Origin: a virus
Strand: one strand, 5' to 3'
Virus record (IMG/VR): IMGVR_UViG_3300034061_000930
Coordinates: 1 to 26,754 of that record
Length of the DNA: 26,754 bases
A program made the position numbers and the translations under genes. Within the stretch, counting starts at the first letter, position 1, and every line of letters starts with the position of its first letter. Under the pieces are notes generated by a model. The model saw nothing but the letters and a program-made list of their open reading frames with translations, did not search any database and had not been told where the DNA came from. Below are positions 10,767 through 19,229 of this stretch, piece by piece.

Positions 10767-11360
10767 ATGTCCAATACTCAAGCCATTGGGGTTGCCTACG
10801 CAGACCCCGCCCTGAACAGTTTTGAAGTTGGCACCGCGACCGTGCCGATTGACGTTATTCAATCTGGCAATCTGAGCCAGATTTACGCAGAAACATCCCA
10901 CAAGTCTGGTGATATGCGTGGCCTGTACGCCCGTGTGGATTACGCTGGCGCTGGCGCTGGTGAAACCCTGCGTGTCCTGAGCCGCGTTATCGCTGCCCAA
11001 GGCGCTGGTCAAACGACCAACGGCGCACATGTTAGCCTGTCAGTCAACACTGGCGGCACCGTCAGCGGCGCAGCTAATGCCCTTCGTGCAACCATCGGTG
11101 GTTCGTCTACCAACCCTGGCGGCACCCTTGCGGCGCTGCAACTGGATTCGGATTTTGCATCTGGCGGCACTTGGAGCAACGCATCTTTCCTGCGTGTGAC
11201 CAACAGCGGCACTGGTGAAGTGGGTAACTTTGCTGCTATGCCCGCGGTCAGCGCAACTGGCGTGTTCCGTGCCAAGGTGGGTTCGCCTGTCGTCACCCAC
11301 ACCATCCCGGTGACCAGTGGCGGCACGACCTACTACATCATGGTCAGCACTGTTGCCTAA
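10767..11360 (+). CDS. Putative virion protein, Gly/Ala/Thr-rich (197 aa)
   Basis: A 197-residue protein with beta-strand-rich, Gly/Ala/Thr/Ser-rich composition and no charged clusters, ending I-P-V-T-S-G-G-T-T-Y-Y-I-M-V-S-T-V-A. Codon use is strongly biased like that of the coat gene, which suggests high expression and a structural role (decoration, head fibre or similar). AAAGGAA lies before the ATG. The family is not recognised, so 'virion protein' is inference from composition and position. Confidence 0.6.
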   Translation: MSNTQAIGVAYADPALNSFEVGTATVPIDVIQSGNLSQIYAETSHKSGDMRGLYARVDYAGAGAGETLRVLSRVIAAQGAGQTTNGAHVSLSVNTGGTVSGAANALRATIGGSSTNPGGTLAALQLDSDFASGGTWSNASFLRVTNSGTGEVGNFAAMPAVSATGVFRAKVGSPVVTHTIPVTSGGTTYYIMVSTVA

Positions 11361-11566
11361 TGGAAATCAGCCGAGAATACATCCAGGCTGAGATAGACGA
11401 GGTTCAGCGTGAACTTGCAAAGGCCAAAACCTTTGTGATTCAGGCTGAAACTTCGTTGGCCATCTACGCGATGTTGCTGGCTAGGCTGGATCAAGGAGAG
11501 TTAGAGGATTTACAAAAATCCGATAACTTGGCTAATTTCGGTATAAACGCAGGAGGAACTGACTAA
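11360..11566 (+). CDS. Small helical hypothetical protein (68 aa)
   Basis: A 68-residue protein, helical and possibly coiled-coil in its first 45 residues (E-Y-I-Q-A-E-I-D-E-V-Q-R-E-L-A-K-A-K). Start and stop each overlap the neighbours by one base (TAATG), so translation is probably coupled. Small proteins of this type are common just upstream of phage terminase genes. Function unknown. Confidence 0.7.
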   Translation: MEISREYIQAEIDEVQRELAKAKTFVIQAETSLAIYAMLLARLDQGELEDLQKSDNLANFGINAGGTD

Positions 11567-11724
11567 TGGCCAAAGGACTGTACGCAAACATTCACGCCAA
11601 GCGTGAGAGGATTGAACAGCAGAAAGCCGCGGGCAAAACCCCAGAGCGTATGCGAAAGCCTGGGTCAGAAGGCGCACCCACGGCTAAAGCCTTTAAACAA
11701 AGCGCCAAGACAGCAAAGAAATGA
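11566..11724 (+). CDS. Small basic phage protein of the MAKGLYANIHAKRERI type (52 aa)
   Basis: A 52-residue, very basic protein. M-A-K-G-L-Y-A-N-I-H-A-K-R-E-R-I and G-A-P-T-A-K-A-F-K-Q-S-A-K-T-A are highly conserved among proteobacterial phages, always near packaging genes; the function is not known. GGAGGAACTGACTA precedes the ATG. The stop overlaps the next start (ATGA). Confidence 0.85.
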   Translation: MAKGLYANIHAKRERIEQQKAAGKTPERMRKPGSEGAPTAKAFKQSAKTAKK

Positions 11725-11900
11725 CAATCGAGCAAATGCAAAAGCGCCTGGCTGAACTGCAAGAACTGGCGAAACAGCATGAAAGCATACTGTTGCAGAT
11801 CAGCGGGGCCATCCAGGAATACAACCGTGTCATCGCCGAGGAGCAATCCAAAGCAATGACGGAAGGAGCCAAAAATGCCGCTGACCAAATCGCCCAGTAA
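11721..11900 (+). CDS. Small coiled-coil protein (59 aa)
   Basis: A 59-residue protein almost entirely helical with heptad-like hydrophobics ([15 protein letters not shown]). It is likely a coiled coil and of unknown function. It begins in an ATGA overlap and its end overlaps the next gene by 26 bases in another frame. Confidence 0.65.
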   Translation: MTIEQMQKRLAELQELAKQHESILLQISGAIQEYNRVIAEEQSKAMTEGAKNAADQIAQ

Positions 11901-12015
11901 GCAAGCGTTCGAAAAGAACATCAAAGCCGAAATCAAAGCAGGTAAGCCACCCAAGCAAGCGGTGGCCATTGCTTACGCTGTGAAGCGCGAAGCCAAGCCT
12001 AAAGGCAAGAAGTGA
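11875..12015 (+). CDS. Small conserved phage protein ([12 protein letters not shown] type, 46 aa)
   Basis: A 46-residue basic protein with the conserved pattern [18 protein letters not shown] followed by [12 protein letters not shown]. It is found in many phages next to the terminase, of unknown role. AAGGAG precedes the ATG. The stop TGA shares its last base with the terminase small subunit ATG. Confidence 0.85.
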   Translation: MPLTKSPSKQAFEKNIKAEIKAGKPPKQAVAIAYAVKREAKPKGKK

Positions 12016-12569
12016 TGGAAGCGCCCGTCAAACGGCGGGGGCGCAACGATGAGCCAGTGGACAAACCTAGTCCTGATGACTCAGAAGACCGCCCAAGCGC
12101 CATTAAACGCATGGGAAGACCATCCAAGTACAGGGATGAGTTTGTCATCATGCTGCTGGAATACTTTGGCCAGCCGCCACTAAAGACCATCACAACAGTA
12201 GACAAGGAAGGCAACACGGTGGAAAAGACCGTGCCAGCCCTATTCCCAACCCTGTCCCGCTTTGCTGCGAATATAGGGGTTACTACTGAGACACTGCACG
12301 ATTGGGCAACTGCCAAAACACCCGAGGGTGAGTTACGCAACCCAACTTTTTCTTACGCCTATAAAAAGGCGAAGGATTTGCAACAAGCCAATCTGGTGGA
12401 AGGGACGCTGGCAGGGGCTTACAACAGCACGTTCGCCATCTTCACAGCCAAGAATGTGCTGGGTTGGAGAGACAAGGTAGAGCAGGAAATCACCGGCAAG
12501 GACGGTAGCCCGCTTGCTGGCATCCAGGTCATGTTTGTGAACCCCGATGGATCAGAACGCAGCGATTAA
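12015..12569 (+). CDS. terS: Terminase small subunit
   Basis: A 184-residue DNA-packaging initiator, which recognises the packaging site and hands DNA to the large subunit. It has G-R-P-S-K-Y-R-D-E-F near the N-terminus, a helix-turn-helix around F-P-T-L-S-R-F-A-A-N-I-G-V-T-T-E-T-L-H-D-W, then F-S-Y-A-Y-K-K-A-K-D and the hallmark I-F-T-A-K-N-V-L-G-W-R-D-K. The length is normal. The ATG at 12015 is used; a GTG one codon earlier is also in frame. It overlaps the large subunit by 23 bases, the usual arrangement. Confidence 0.92.
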   Translation: MEAPVKRRGRNDEPVDKPSPDDSEDRPSAIKRMGRPSKYRDEFVIMLLEYFGQPPLKTITTVDKEGNTVEKTVPALFPTLSRFAANIGVTTETLHDWATAKTPEGELRNPTFSYAYKKAKDLQQANLVEGTLAGAYNSTFAIFTAKNVLGWRDKVEQEITGKDGSPLAGIQVMFVNPDGSERSD

Positions 12570-13830
12570 CACAGCCATTGCAAAGGCCGAGTTTCCGGTC
12601 AAGCTGCAAGGGTTGTTTAAAAAAAGCCGCTACAAGGTGCTGTATGGCGGGCGGGGTGGCGCTAAGTCTTGGGGTATCGCCAGGACTTTGTTGATTCTGG
12701 GGGCCAAAAAGCCCATGCGTATTCTGTGCGCCCGTGAGTACCAGACCAGCATCAAGGATTCCGTTCACAAGCTGCTGTGTGACCAGATCGAAGCCTTGGG
12801 TCTGCTGGGGTTCTACGAAATCACCCAGGCCAGCATCCGCGGGGCCAACGGGACAGAGTTTGCCTTCATCGGCCTGAAGAACAACCCGACCAACATCAAG
12901 TCTTTTGAAGGTGTGGACATCTGCTGGGTGGAGGAAGCCCAGACCGTCAGCCGCCTATCCTGGAACATCTTGATTCCGACGATCCGTAAGGAAGGCAGCG
13001 AAATCTGGGTCAGTTTCAACCCTGAACTGGAGACAGACGAAACTTACCAGCGGTTTGTCCTGAAGCCGCCGCGGGACTGCATCAGCATCAAGATCAACTT
13101 CTACGACAACCCTTGGTTCCCCGAAACGCTGCGCCTCGAGATGGAAGCCCTGAAGGCCAGGGACTTACAAGCCTACAACCAGGTCTGGGAAGGGATGTGC
13201 CGTCAGACTGTAGACGGAGCAATCTTCGCCAACGAGATGATGCGGGCAGAAGTTGATGATCGGATCACCAAGGTGCCGTATGACGCTACAAAGCCCGTCC
13301 ACGCCGTCTGTGACCTAGGTTGGGCTGACGCCACCGCCTGGTGGTTCGTGCAGTTTGTGGGCATGGAAACAAGGCTGATCCGGTATTTTGAGGACAGCCA
13401 GCGAACCATGACCAGCTACCTGGCGCAGCTACAGACCTACGGTTACGTCTACGACACGATCTGGCTACCGCATGACGCCCAAAGCACAACCCTTGCCGCC
13501 GCAGGACGGAGCATTGAGGACATCGTAAGGGGAGCAGGATTCAAAACCCGCATTCTGGACAGGGTGCCGGTGGTTGATTCGATCAACGCGGCCCGCACGG
13601 TCTTCCCCAACTGCTATTTCGATAGAGAAAACACAGCAGATGGATTAAACTGCTTACGACATTATCGGTATGACGTTGACCCAGAAACCGGACAATTCAG
13701 CAGACAACCGCTGCACGACCAGTATTCGCACGGGGCCGACGCATTCCGGTACATCGGATTGATGATTAAAGAGCCGTCCAAGCCTAAAAAACGTGCCAAT
13801 GTGGCCATGGCGGGCAACTGGATGAGTTGA
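12547..13830 (+). CDS. terL: Terminase large subunit (ATPase and nuclease)
   Basis: A 427-residue packaging motor of the Terminase_3 (PBSX-like) type. Walker A is G-G-R-G-G-A-K-S (residues 34-41), Walker B is V-D-I-C-W-V-E-E (about 123-130) and the coupling motif is W-V-S-F-N-P-E (about 153-159). The C-terminal nuclease has C-D-L-G-W-A-D-A (Asp256, Asp261) and H-G-A-D-A-F-R-Y (Asp398). All core residues are present and the length is normal. It works with the small subunit and docks on the portal encoded next. The stop is 11 bases before the portal start. Confidence 0.96.
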   Translation: MDQNAAINTAIAKAEFPVKLQGLFKKSRYKVLYGGRGGAKSWGIARTLLILGAKKPMRILCAREYQTSIKDSVHKLLCDQIEALGLLGFYEITQASIRGANGTEFAFIGLKNNPTNIKSFEGVDICWVEEAQTVSRLSWNILIPTIRKEGSEIWVSFNPELETDETYQRFVLKPPRDCISIKINFYDNPWFPETLRLEMEALKARDLQAYNQVWEGMCRQTVDGAIFANEMMRAEVDDRITKVPYDATKPVHAVCDLGWADATAWWFVQFVGMETRLIRYFEDSQRTMTSYLAQLQTYGYVYDTIWLPHDAQSTTLAAAGRSIEDIVRGAGFKTRILDRVPVVDSINAARTVFPNCYFDRENTADGLNCLRHYRYDVDPETGQFSRQPLHDQYSHGADAFRYIGLMIKEPSKPKKRANVAMAGNWMS

Positions 13831-13841
13831 AAGGAAAAAGT

Positions 13842-16070
13842 ATGGCGTTGCAAGACATGGACAACGACACCCGCATAGGCGAAGCAATCAAGTTTCTGCG
13901 CCTGGTGGGTGAAGCGGATAGCCAGAACCGAGCCGAGGCGCTGGGCGACCTGAAGTTTGCCGCGGGCGACCAGTGGCCGGTGGAGATTCAGAACAGCCGT
14001 AACCTTGAATCGCGGCCTTGCCTGACCATCAACAAGATTGATGCCTACGTCCGTCAGGTGACCAACCAGCAGCGCCAGCAACGACCGCGCATTAAGGTGC
14101 ATCCGGTCAACAATGAAGGCGATCTGAAGATTGCCGAGGTGATTGAGGGCATCACCAGGCACATTGAAGTCAATTCCAACGCTGATACAGCCTACGACAC
14201 CGCGTTTGAGTACGCCGTAAAGATGGGCTGGGGTTACTGGAGGGTCACGACGAACTACATCAGCGAGGATTCGTTTGACCAGGAAATCTACATCGAGCCT
14301 GTAGACGACCCGTTTTCGGTCTACTTTGACCCCAACAGCGTAAGCCCCGACGGTGCGGACGCTGAACGCTGTCTGATTACCAGCGTGATGTCCAAAGCGG
14401 CATTTCGACAGGCTTATCCTGGCGCAGACGACGGGGCTAACTTTAGCGCCCGCGCAACTGGCGACAGTGACGCCGAGTGGGTGACCAAGGAAGACATCAG
14501 GCTTGCTGAATACTGGCACATTGAGCGCGTCAAAGCCACCTTGGTTCTGCTGTCTGACGGCACGAAGGTCTATGAGGATGAACTGCCGTCCGCGGAAATG
14601 TTGGATGCGTCAGGCATCACCATCATGGACAAGCGCCCGTCCTATCGGAAAAAGGTCAAGTGGTGCAAGCTGACGGCCATGGAAGTCCTAGAGGAACGCG
14701 AGTGGCCAGGCAAGTACATCCCGATCATCCCGTGCTACGGGGCGCAGGTTGTCGTTGAGGGCAAGCGCAAGAAGTATGGCCTTGTCCGGTTTGCCAAAGA
14801 CCCGCAGCGGATGTTTAACTTCTGGCGCACGGCCCTGACCGAATCTATTGCCCTTGCGCCTAAGCCCAAGTGGCTGATTGCCGAGGGTCAAGACGAAGGT
14901 CATGAGAACGAATGGGCACTGGCCAACCTGAAGTCCACCCCTGTCCTGCGCTACAAGCAAAAGGATATTGAGGGTGTTCCAGCGCCTGTGCCGACCCGCA
15001 TTCAGCCAGAGCCGCCGCCTGACGGAATTATGGTGGCATCGAGCGCGATTGCTGACGACCTAAAAACGGTGCTGGGCATCTTTGACCCATCCCAAGCACT
15101 GCCTGGAAATCTGTCGGGCAAAGCCTTACAGGGCCAGCAACAGCAGGTTGACCTGTCGAACTTCCACTTTTACGACAACATGACCCGCAGCATTAAGCAG
15201 ACGGGCAAGATCATTCTGGACTTGGTTCCAAAAATTTACGACACCAAGCGGGTGCTGAGGATCATTGGGGTGGATGGCAAGCCGGACATGGTGACCATCA
15301 ACGAAGTGGAAGCAACCGGCGAAGTCCTAAACGATGTGACCGTCGGTCTATATGACGTTGTGATGGACACTGGCCCAGGCTACAACAGCAAGCGCCAGCA
15401 AGCCGTGGACACCATGATGCCGCTGATGGCAGAACCTACGGTGTTCCAAGCCGCGGGCGATTTGCTGTTCCGCAACATGGACTTCCCAGGGGCAGACATC
15501 ATTGCCGACCGCCTAGCCGCAATGAACCCGTTGTCGCAGATTGACGAGAAGTCCGATGTGCCGCCGCAGATTCAGATGAAGATGCTGCAAATGCAGAAGG
15601 CGATGGCCGATCAAGAACAGAAGATGATCGCCATGCAGTTAGAAATCAACAATCGTGGCCAAGTTGCCCAGATCAAGGAAGATGGCGACAACCGCCGCAA
15701 GCTGATGGATGTCATTTCCCGTGCTTACAACACCGACACCATCAACGAAGCCAAGGTCAATCAATCCAACATAAAAGCGGTCACAGACCAGAACAAGATG
15801 GAATTGGACGCCATGGTGCGTCTGGTGCTTGCTGGTCTACCCGCCCAAGCCTTGGCCGCGGAAATAGATCGGCGCGACCAAGAACAGAGGAGCGCATCAG
15901 CCTTTGCGGAAATGGAAGTCAACCAGACCCAGAATCCGTTTATTCAGGCTGGCCAAGAACTGATGGCACCGCCGCCGCAGCCGATGCAGCCGCCCATGCA
16001 GCCCCCGATGCAGCCAATGCCACCTGAAATGCAGGGAATGGCGCAGCCGCCCATGGGATTACCGCAGTAA
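13842..16070 (+). CDS. Portal protein, P22-like
   Basis: A 742-residue portal of the P22 type, the dodecameric ring for DNA entry and exit. It has the P22-portal sequence style throughout: N-terminal A-A-G-D-Q-W-P and L-T-I-N-K-I-D-A-Y-V-R-Q-V-T, then F-E-Y-A-V-K-M-G-W-G-Y-W-R-V and P-F-S-V-Y-F-D-P-N-S in the core. After the core comes a helical Gln/Met-rich region (barrel) and a Pro/Met/Gln tail made of short P-M-Q-P repeats. The ATG at 13842 is used; AAAGGA lies before it and an in-frame TTG 15 bases upstream is less likely. It identifies the phage as P22-like. Confidence 0.93.
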   Translation: MALQDMDNDTRIGEAIKFLRLVGEADSQNRAEALGDLKFAAGDQWPVEIQNSRNLESRPCLTINKIDAYVRQVTNQQRQQRPRIKVHPVNNEGDLKIAEVIEGITRHIEVNSNADTAYDTAFEYAVKMGWGYWRVTTNYISEDSFDQEIYIEPVDDPFSVYFDPNSVSPDGADAERCLITSVMSKAAFRQAYPGADDGANFSARATGDSDAEWVTKEDIRLAEYWHIERVKATLVLLSDGTKVYEDELPSAEMLDASGITIMDKRPSYRKKVKWCKLTAMEVLEEREWPGKYIPIIPCYGAQVVVEGKRKKYGLVRFAKDPQRMFNFWRTALTESIALAPKPKWLIAEGQDEGHENEWALANLKSTPVLRYKQKDIEGVPAPVPTRIQPEPPPDGIMVASSAIADDLKTVLGIFDPSQALPGNLSGKALQGQQQQVDLSNFHFYDNMTRSIKQTGKIILDLVPKIYDTKRVLRIIGVDGKPDMVTINEVEATGEVLNDVTVGLYDVVMDTGPGYNSKRQQAVDTMMPLMAEPTVFQAAGDLLFRNMDFPGADIIADRLAAMNPLSQIDEKSDVPPQIQMKMLQMQKAMADQEQKMIAMQLEINNRGQVAQIKEDGDNRRKLMDVISRAYNTDTINEAKVNQSNIKAVTDQNKMELDAMVRLVLAGLPAQALAAEIDRRDQEQRSASAFAEMEVNQTQNPFIQAGQELMAPPPQPMQPPMQPPMQPMPPEMQGMAQPPMGLPQ

Positions 16071-16150
16071 TTGACAACACAAAAAATTCGGTTGAAAATC
16101 AACCAAAGCCTACCGATTGGTTTAAATCGGGTTAATTCGTAGGGATACCT
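16071..16150 (+). promoter_or_regulatory. Intergenic segment with competing hairpins and a possible promoter
   Basis: It opens with TTGACA directly after the portal stop; 17 bases later is GAAAAT, a mediocre -10. Inverted repeats follow. GGTTGA/TCAACC forms one hairpin and CCGATT/AATCGG another, while AACCAA/TTGGTT offers an alternative that excludes both. This could set scaffold expression relative to portal, or mark an mRNA-processing site. No T-run follows, so it is not an obvious terminator. Confidence 0.4.
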
Positions 16151-17062
16151 ATGTCGGAAGTACAGGAACGTGTAGCCAGTAACGTGGTCACAAGTGAGAA
16201 TCTAGCGGAATTCACCGCCCAGAAACTTGGTCTAGTTGATACGCCAGTAAACGAGGCGGCAGAAGCCGAGCCGGATGCCGAGGCCGATCAGAGTGGACAG
16301 GACGGGGAAGGGAAGGACGCGACAACGACAGATGAACAGAAGAAGCCGAATCCGAAGTTGGAAAGGCGGTTTTCTGAGATAACCAAGCAACGCGAAGCAG
16401 CCCGCGAAGAAGCGAGGCGAGAGCGCGAACAAAGGGAATCTCTGGAAGCCAGGCTGAAGGAACTTGAATCCAGGGTCAACCCACCGGCGCAAGCCGAGGC
16501 TGACGAACTGGGCCAGGAACCCAAGCCAGAGCAGTTCAGCGATATGTACGAGTACGCGAAAGCGTTGGCTGAGTACACCGCTGACAAGAAACTGATGGAG
16601 AGGGACAATCAGGAAAAGGCCCGCAAGGCCGCGGCTGAACAGGAAGCGAGATTCAAAACCTGGGCAGACCGTGTGAACGCAGCCAAGACCAATTTGCCCG
16701 ACTTTGACGACATGGTGCAAAGCAGTGACGTAAGGGTTTCTGATCCTGTCCGCGATGCAATCATTGAATCAGAAAATGGCCCGCAGATTCTTTACTACCT
16801 TGCTGAAAACAGCGAGTTTGCAAAGAAGCTGGCCGATATGTCAGTTGTCTCTGCCGTCCGCGAAATCGGGAAGATTGAAGCCCGGTTTATTAAGGAAGCA
16901 ACCGAAGTGAAGCCTGTTGCTGTGAAGTCAAAAGCGCCAGCACCAATTAACCCGCTCAGGGGTGCGCTGAACACGGTAGATGCGAACGTGGATGCCGACG
17001 GCAATTTCCACGGATCGTTCCAGCAGTGGAAAGCAGCCCGACAAGCACGGAAAATTCGCTGA
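16151..17062 (+). CDS. Scaffolding protein
   Basis: A 303-residue, highly charged helical protein between portal and coat genes, the fixed place of the scaffold in P22-like phages. The region after residue 40 is acidic. A long Arg/Glu coiled coil (E-A-A-R-E-E-A-R-R-E-R-E-Q-R) covers about 75-110. The C-terminus is basic (W-K-A-A-R-Q-A-R-K-I-R), as in scaffolds whose C-terminal helix binds the coat protein. It directs procapsid assembly and then exits. Assigned from layout and composition. Confidence 0.85.
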   Translation: MSEVQERVASNVVTSENLAEFTAQKLGLVDTPVNEAAEAEPDAEADQSGQDGEGKDATTTDEQKKPNPKLERRFSEITKQREAAREEARREREQRESLEARLKELESRVNPPAQAEADELGQEPKPEQFSDMYEYAKALAEYTADKKLMERDNQEKARKAAAEQEARFKTWADRVNAAKTNLPDFDDMVQSSDVRVSDPVRDAIIESENGPQILYYLAENSEFAKKLADMSVVSAVREIGKIEARFIKEATEVKPVAVKSKAPAPINPLRGALNTVDANVDADGNFHGSFQQWKAARQARKIR

Positions 17063-17090
17063 CAATTAACCCTTTTTTTAGGAAACTGAA

Positions 17091-18347
17091 ATGTCCAACA
17101 ATCTGCTTACCATTAGCAAGATCACCAACGAAGCGTTGATGGTCTTGGAAAACGAACTGACCTTTTCAAGCGAAGTAAACCGCGAATATGACGATCAATT
17201 CGCAGTTGTCGGCGCAAAGATTGGCAACACCCTGAACGTCCGTCGTCCTGGCCGATTCATCGGTACGACCGGCCCCGCCCTCAATGTTGAAGACTTCAAC
17301 GAAACCAGCATCCCCGTGACCCTCTCGACGCAATTCCACGTCGATACCCAGTTCACGACCCAGGATTTGGCCCTTTCGTTGGATATGTTCAGCGACCGAG
17401 TGCTCAAGCCCGCCGTTGCCGCCATCGCCAACAAGATTGACTTTGACGGTCTGACCATGGCCAAGAACAGCACCGCCAACATCGTTGGTACTGCTGGTGT
17501 GCCCCCGACCGGTCTTATCACCTACCTGACCGCCCAGGCTTACCTGGACAGCGAGGGTGCCCCGCGTGATGGCCGTCGTTCGTGCATCATCGAGCCGTTC
17601 ACCAGCGCCACCATCGTTGACAGCCTCAAAGGTCTGTTCAACCCGCAGTCCGCTGTCAGCACCCAGTACCAAAAGGGTCTGATGGGCCGTGATTCCGGTG
17701 GCATGAACTGGAAGATGGATCAGAACGTTATCTCGCAAACGTTCGGTTCTTGGACGACCACCGCTGGCACCCTGACCGCCAACACCCAAAGCATCGGTAT
17801 CGCTACCGGCTGGGCACAGTCTTCGACCATCACGCTGACCCACAGCGCCGGTCTGACGCTGCGCCAAGGCGATGTGATCCAGATTGCCAACGTGTTCGCA
17901 GTCAACCCGCAGAACCGCCAGGCTTATGGTTCGAACAAAAACCGCAACTTTGTGGTTCAGTCCACCGTGACCGGTTCGGGTTCTTCGACCATGCAAGTGA
18001 CTGTGGTTCCGGCCATCATCACTGGCGGTCAGTTCCAGAACGTGACCATCCCCACGACTTCCGCAACCGCAACGGTTACCCCGTTCAGCATCGGCACCTC
18101 GGCCACCGGCACTGTGAGCGCACAGAACATTGTGATGCACCGCAACGCCTTCACCCTGGCCACCGCTGACCTCGAACTGCCTGATGGCGTCCACTTTGCT
18201 GGCCGTGCATCGGACAAGGAACTGGGTCTTTCGATGCGTATTGTTCGCCAGTACACGATCAACAACGACAGCATCCCGACCCGTTTGGATGTGCTGTACG
18301 GTTGGGCACCGCTGTACCAGGAACTGGCTTGCCGAGTTGCGGCTTAA
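17091..18347 (+). CDS. Major capsid (coat) protein, P22-like HK97 fold
   Basis: A 418-residue coat protein of the P22 gp5 family. It has L-T-I-S-K-I-T-N-E-A-L near the start, G-N-T-L-N-V-R-R-P, F-T-T-Q-D-L-A-L-S-L, a middle insertion-like domain (about 215-320, rich in Thr/Ser/Gly) and the typical ending D-V-L-Y-G-W-A-P-L-Y-Q-E-L-A-C-R-V. The codon use is highly biased (frequent ACC, GGT, CTG), expected for the most abundant virion protein. AGGAAACTGAA precedes the ATG. It is likely the client of the GroES-like protein. Confidence 0.93.
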   Translation: MSNNLLTISKITNEALMVLENELTFSSEVNREYDDQFAVVGAKIGNTLNVRRPGRFIGTTGPALNVEDFNETSIPVTLSTQFHVDTQFTTQDLALSLDMFSDRVLKPAVAAIANKIDFDGLTMAKNSTANIVGTAGVPPTGLITYLTAQAYLDSEGAPRDGRRSCIIEPFTSATIVDSLKGLFNPQSAVSTQYQKGLMGRDSGGMNWKMDQNVISQTFGSWTTTAGTLTANTQSIGIATGWAQSSTITLTHSAGLTLRQGDVIQIANVFAVNPQNRQAYGSNKNRNFVVQSTVTGSGSSTMQVTVVPAIITGGQFQNVTIPTTSATATVTPFSIGTSATGTVSAQNIVMHRNAFTLATADLELPDGVHFAGRASDKELGLSMRIVRQYTINNDSIPTRLDVLYGWAPLYQELACRVAA

Positions 18348-18371
18348 CTTTTAATTGAAAGGAAACCTATC

Positions 18372-18794
18372 ATGGCAAATCCCGGCCCAGCAAGTACCCA
18401 AACCAATCACCCTTCAAATCTGGCCACCAACCAGGCTTATCGCCTGTTGGCCAGCGCCCAGGGTGTGAACCTGAACTCTGTCGCTGACACCATCGCTTCT
18501 ATCGTGAATGCTGCTTCCTACAGCGTTCAAGAAGTGATTGTGGCCAACGCCAGCGTCAACCTGACCACCGCCCAACTCGCTGTTTACAGCGGCCCTGGTG
18601 CGACTGGTGTGGCAGTGAAAACCGCTTATGCACTGACCGGCAATTCGGCCAGCGACAAAGTGGTTGTGACTGCTGCTAGCGATACTGACTCGCTTACCGG
18701 CGATGTTCTGTATATCCGCTGCACGACCGCACAAGGCGCTGCTGCTACCGCTGATGTCTACATCTACGGTTTTGACCTGTCGTTCCTTCCCTAA
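18372..18794 (+). CDS. Putative virion protein (140 aa)
   Basis: A 140-residue, small-residue-rich protein, predicted beta-rich in its second half (V-Y-S-G-P-G-A-T-G-V-A-V-K-T-A-Y), with codon bias like the coat gene. It lies just after coat, with AAAGGAAACCTATC before the ATG and a terminator after it. A decoration or head-completion role is plausible but not shown. No family is recognised. Confidence 0.6.
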   Translation: MANPGPASTQTNHPSNLATNQAYRLLASAQGVNLNSVADTIASIVNAASYSVQEVIVANASVNLTTAQLAVYSGPGATGVAVKTAYALTGNSASDKVVVTAASDTDSLTGDVLYIRCTTAQGAAATADVYIYGFDLSFLP

Positions 18795-18815
18795 CCGGAT
18801 GGAGTGAAACCCGAG

Positions 18816-18844
18816 AAAGCCGCCCTCACAAAGGGTGGCTTTTT
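18816..18844 (+). terminator. Rho-independent terminator after the capsid block
   Basis: An 11-bp stem (AAAGCCGCCCT, 18816-18826, with AGGGTGGCTTT, 18832-18842; one G-T wobble) and loop CACAA, running into a T-run. It would end the packaging-capsid transcript before the receptor-binding genes. Confidence 0.88.
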
Positions 18845-18857
18845 CGCATTCAAGACC

Positions 18858-18863
18858 TATAAT
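18858..18863 (+). promoter_or_regulatory. Perfect -10 element (TATAAT) upstream of the next gene
   Basis: TATAAT lies just after the terminator and about 22 bases before the next ATG. No good -35 is present at 16-18 bases, since the terminator arm occupies that place. It may be a weak or activator-dependent promoter that restarts transcription for the tail-fibre block. Confidence 0.45.
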
Positions 18864-18884
18864 TTCGCAAGAAAGGGGAATCCC

Positions 18885-19226
18885 ATGCTGCCTACATTCA
18901 GACCCAACGGGCCGACCTATCGGATCACGGTTCCGGCGTCCGCTTCAACCCCCCTTGAAATCGTCCCCAACACCAACGTTGAAAACAACTTTGTGGCGTT
19001 GATTAACACCGGCAGCGCGTCGGTTGTGGTCAGCCTGGGCACGACTTCAGGAACGACCAGAACACCCGCAGTTCCTAGCACTGGCGCATCAACGCCTGGC
19101 GTGATTCTGCCGCCGAGCATGAACTACCCGATTGTGGTTCCTGCTCCGCGCAATTCGTTCTTCATTGCCATCATCGGCACTGCCGCAAACGGCGAATGCT
19201 TCGTGACGCCTTTGGCTGCGGGGTAA
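18885..19226 (+). CDS. Putative virion protein (113 aa)
   Basis: A 113-residue beta-rich protein (Y-R-I-T-V-P-A-S-A-S-T-P-L-E-I-V-P) with a Pro/Thr/Gly-rich centre. AAAGGGGAATCCC precedes the ATG; longer upstream reading would cross the terminator and is rejected. It resembles small phage capsid-surface or fibre-base proteins in composition only. It is the first gene of the block after the terminator. Confidence 0.6.
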   Translation: MLPTFRPNGPTYRITVPASASTPLEIVPNTNVENNFVALINTGSASVVVSLGTTSGTTRTPAVPSTGASTPGVILPPSMNYPIVVPAPRNSFFIAIIGTAANGECFVTPLAAG

Positions 19227-19229
19227 GCC

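Noticed and set aside
13662-18194. Long minus-strand frames opposite portal (285 aa) and coat (342 aa), and similar frames opposite the terminase and scaffold genes
   Set aside because: They mirror well-supported genes with codon bias; their translations show no family and lack ribosome-binding sites.
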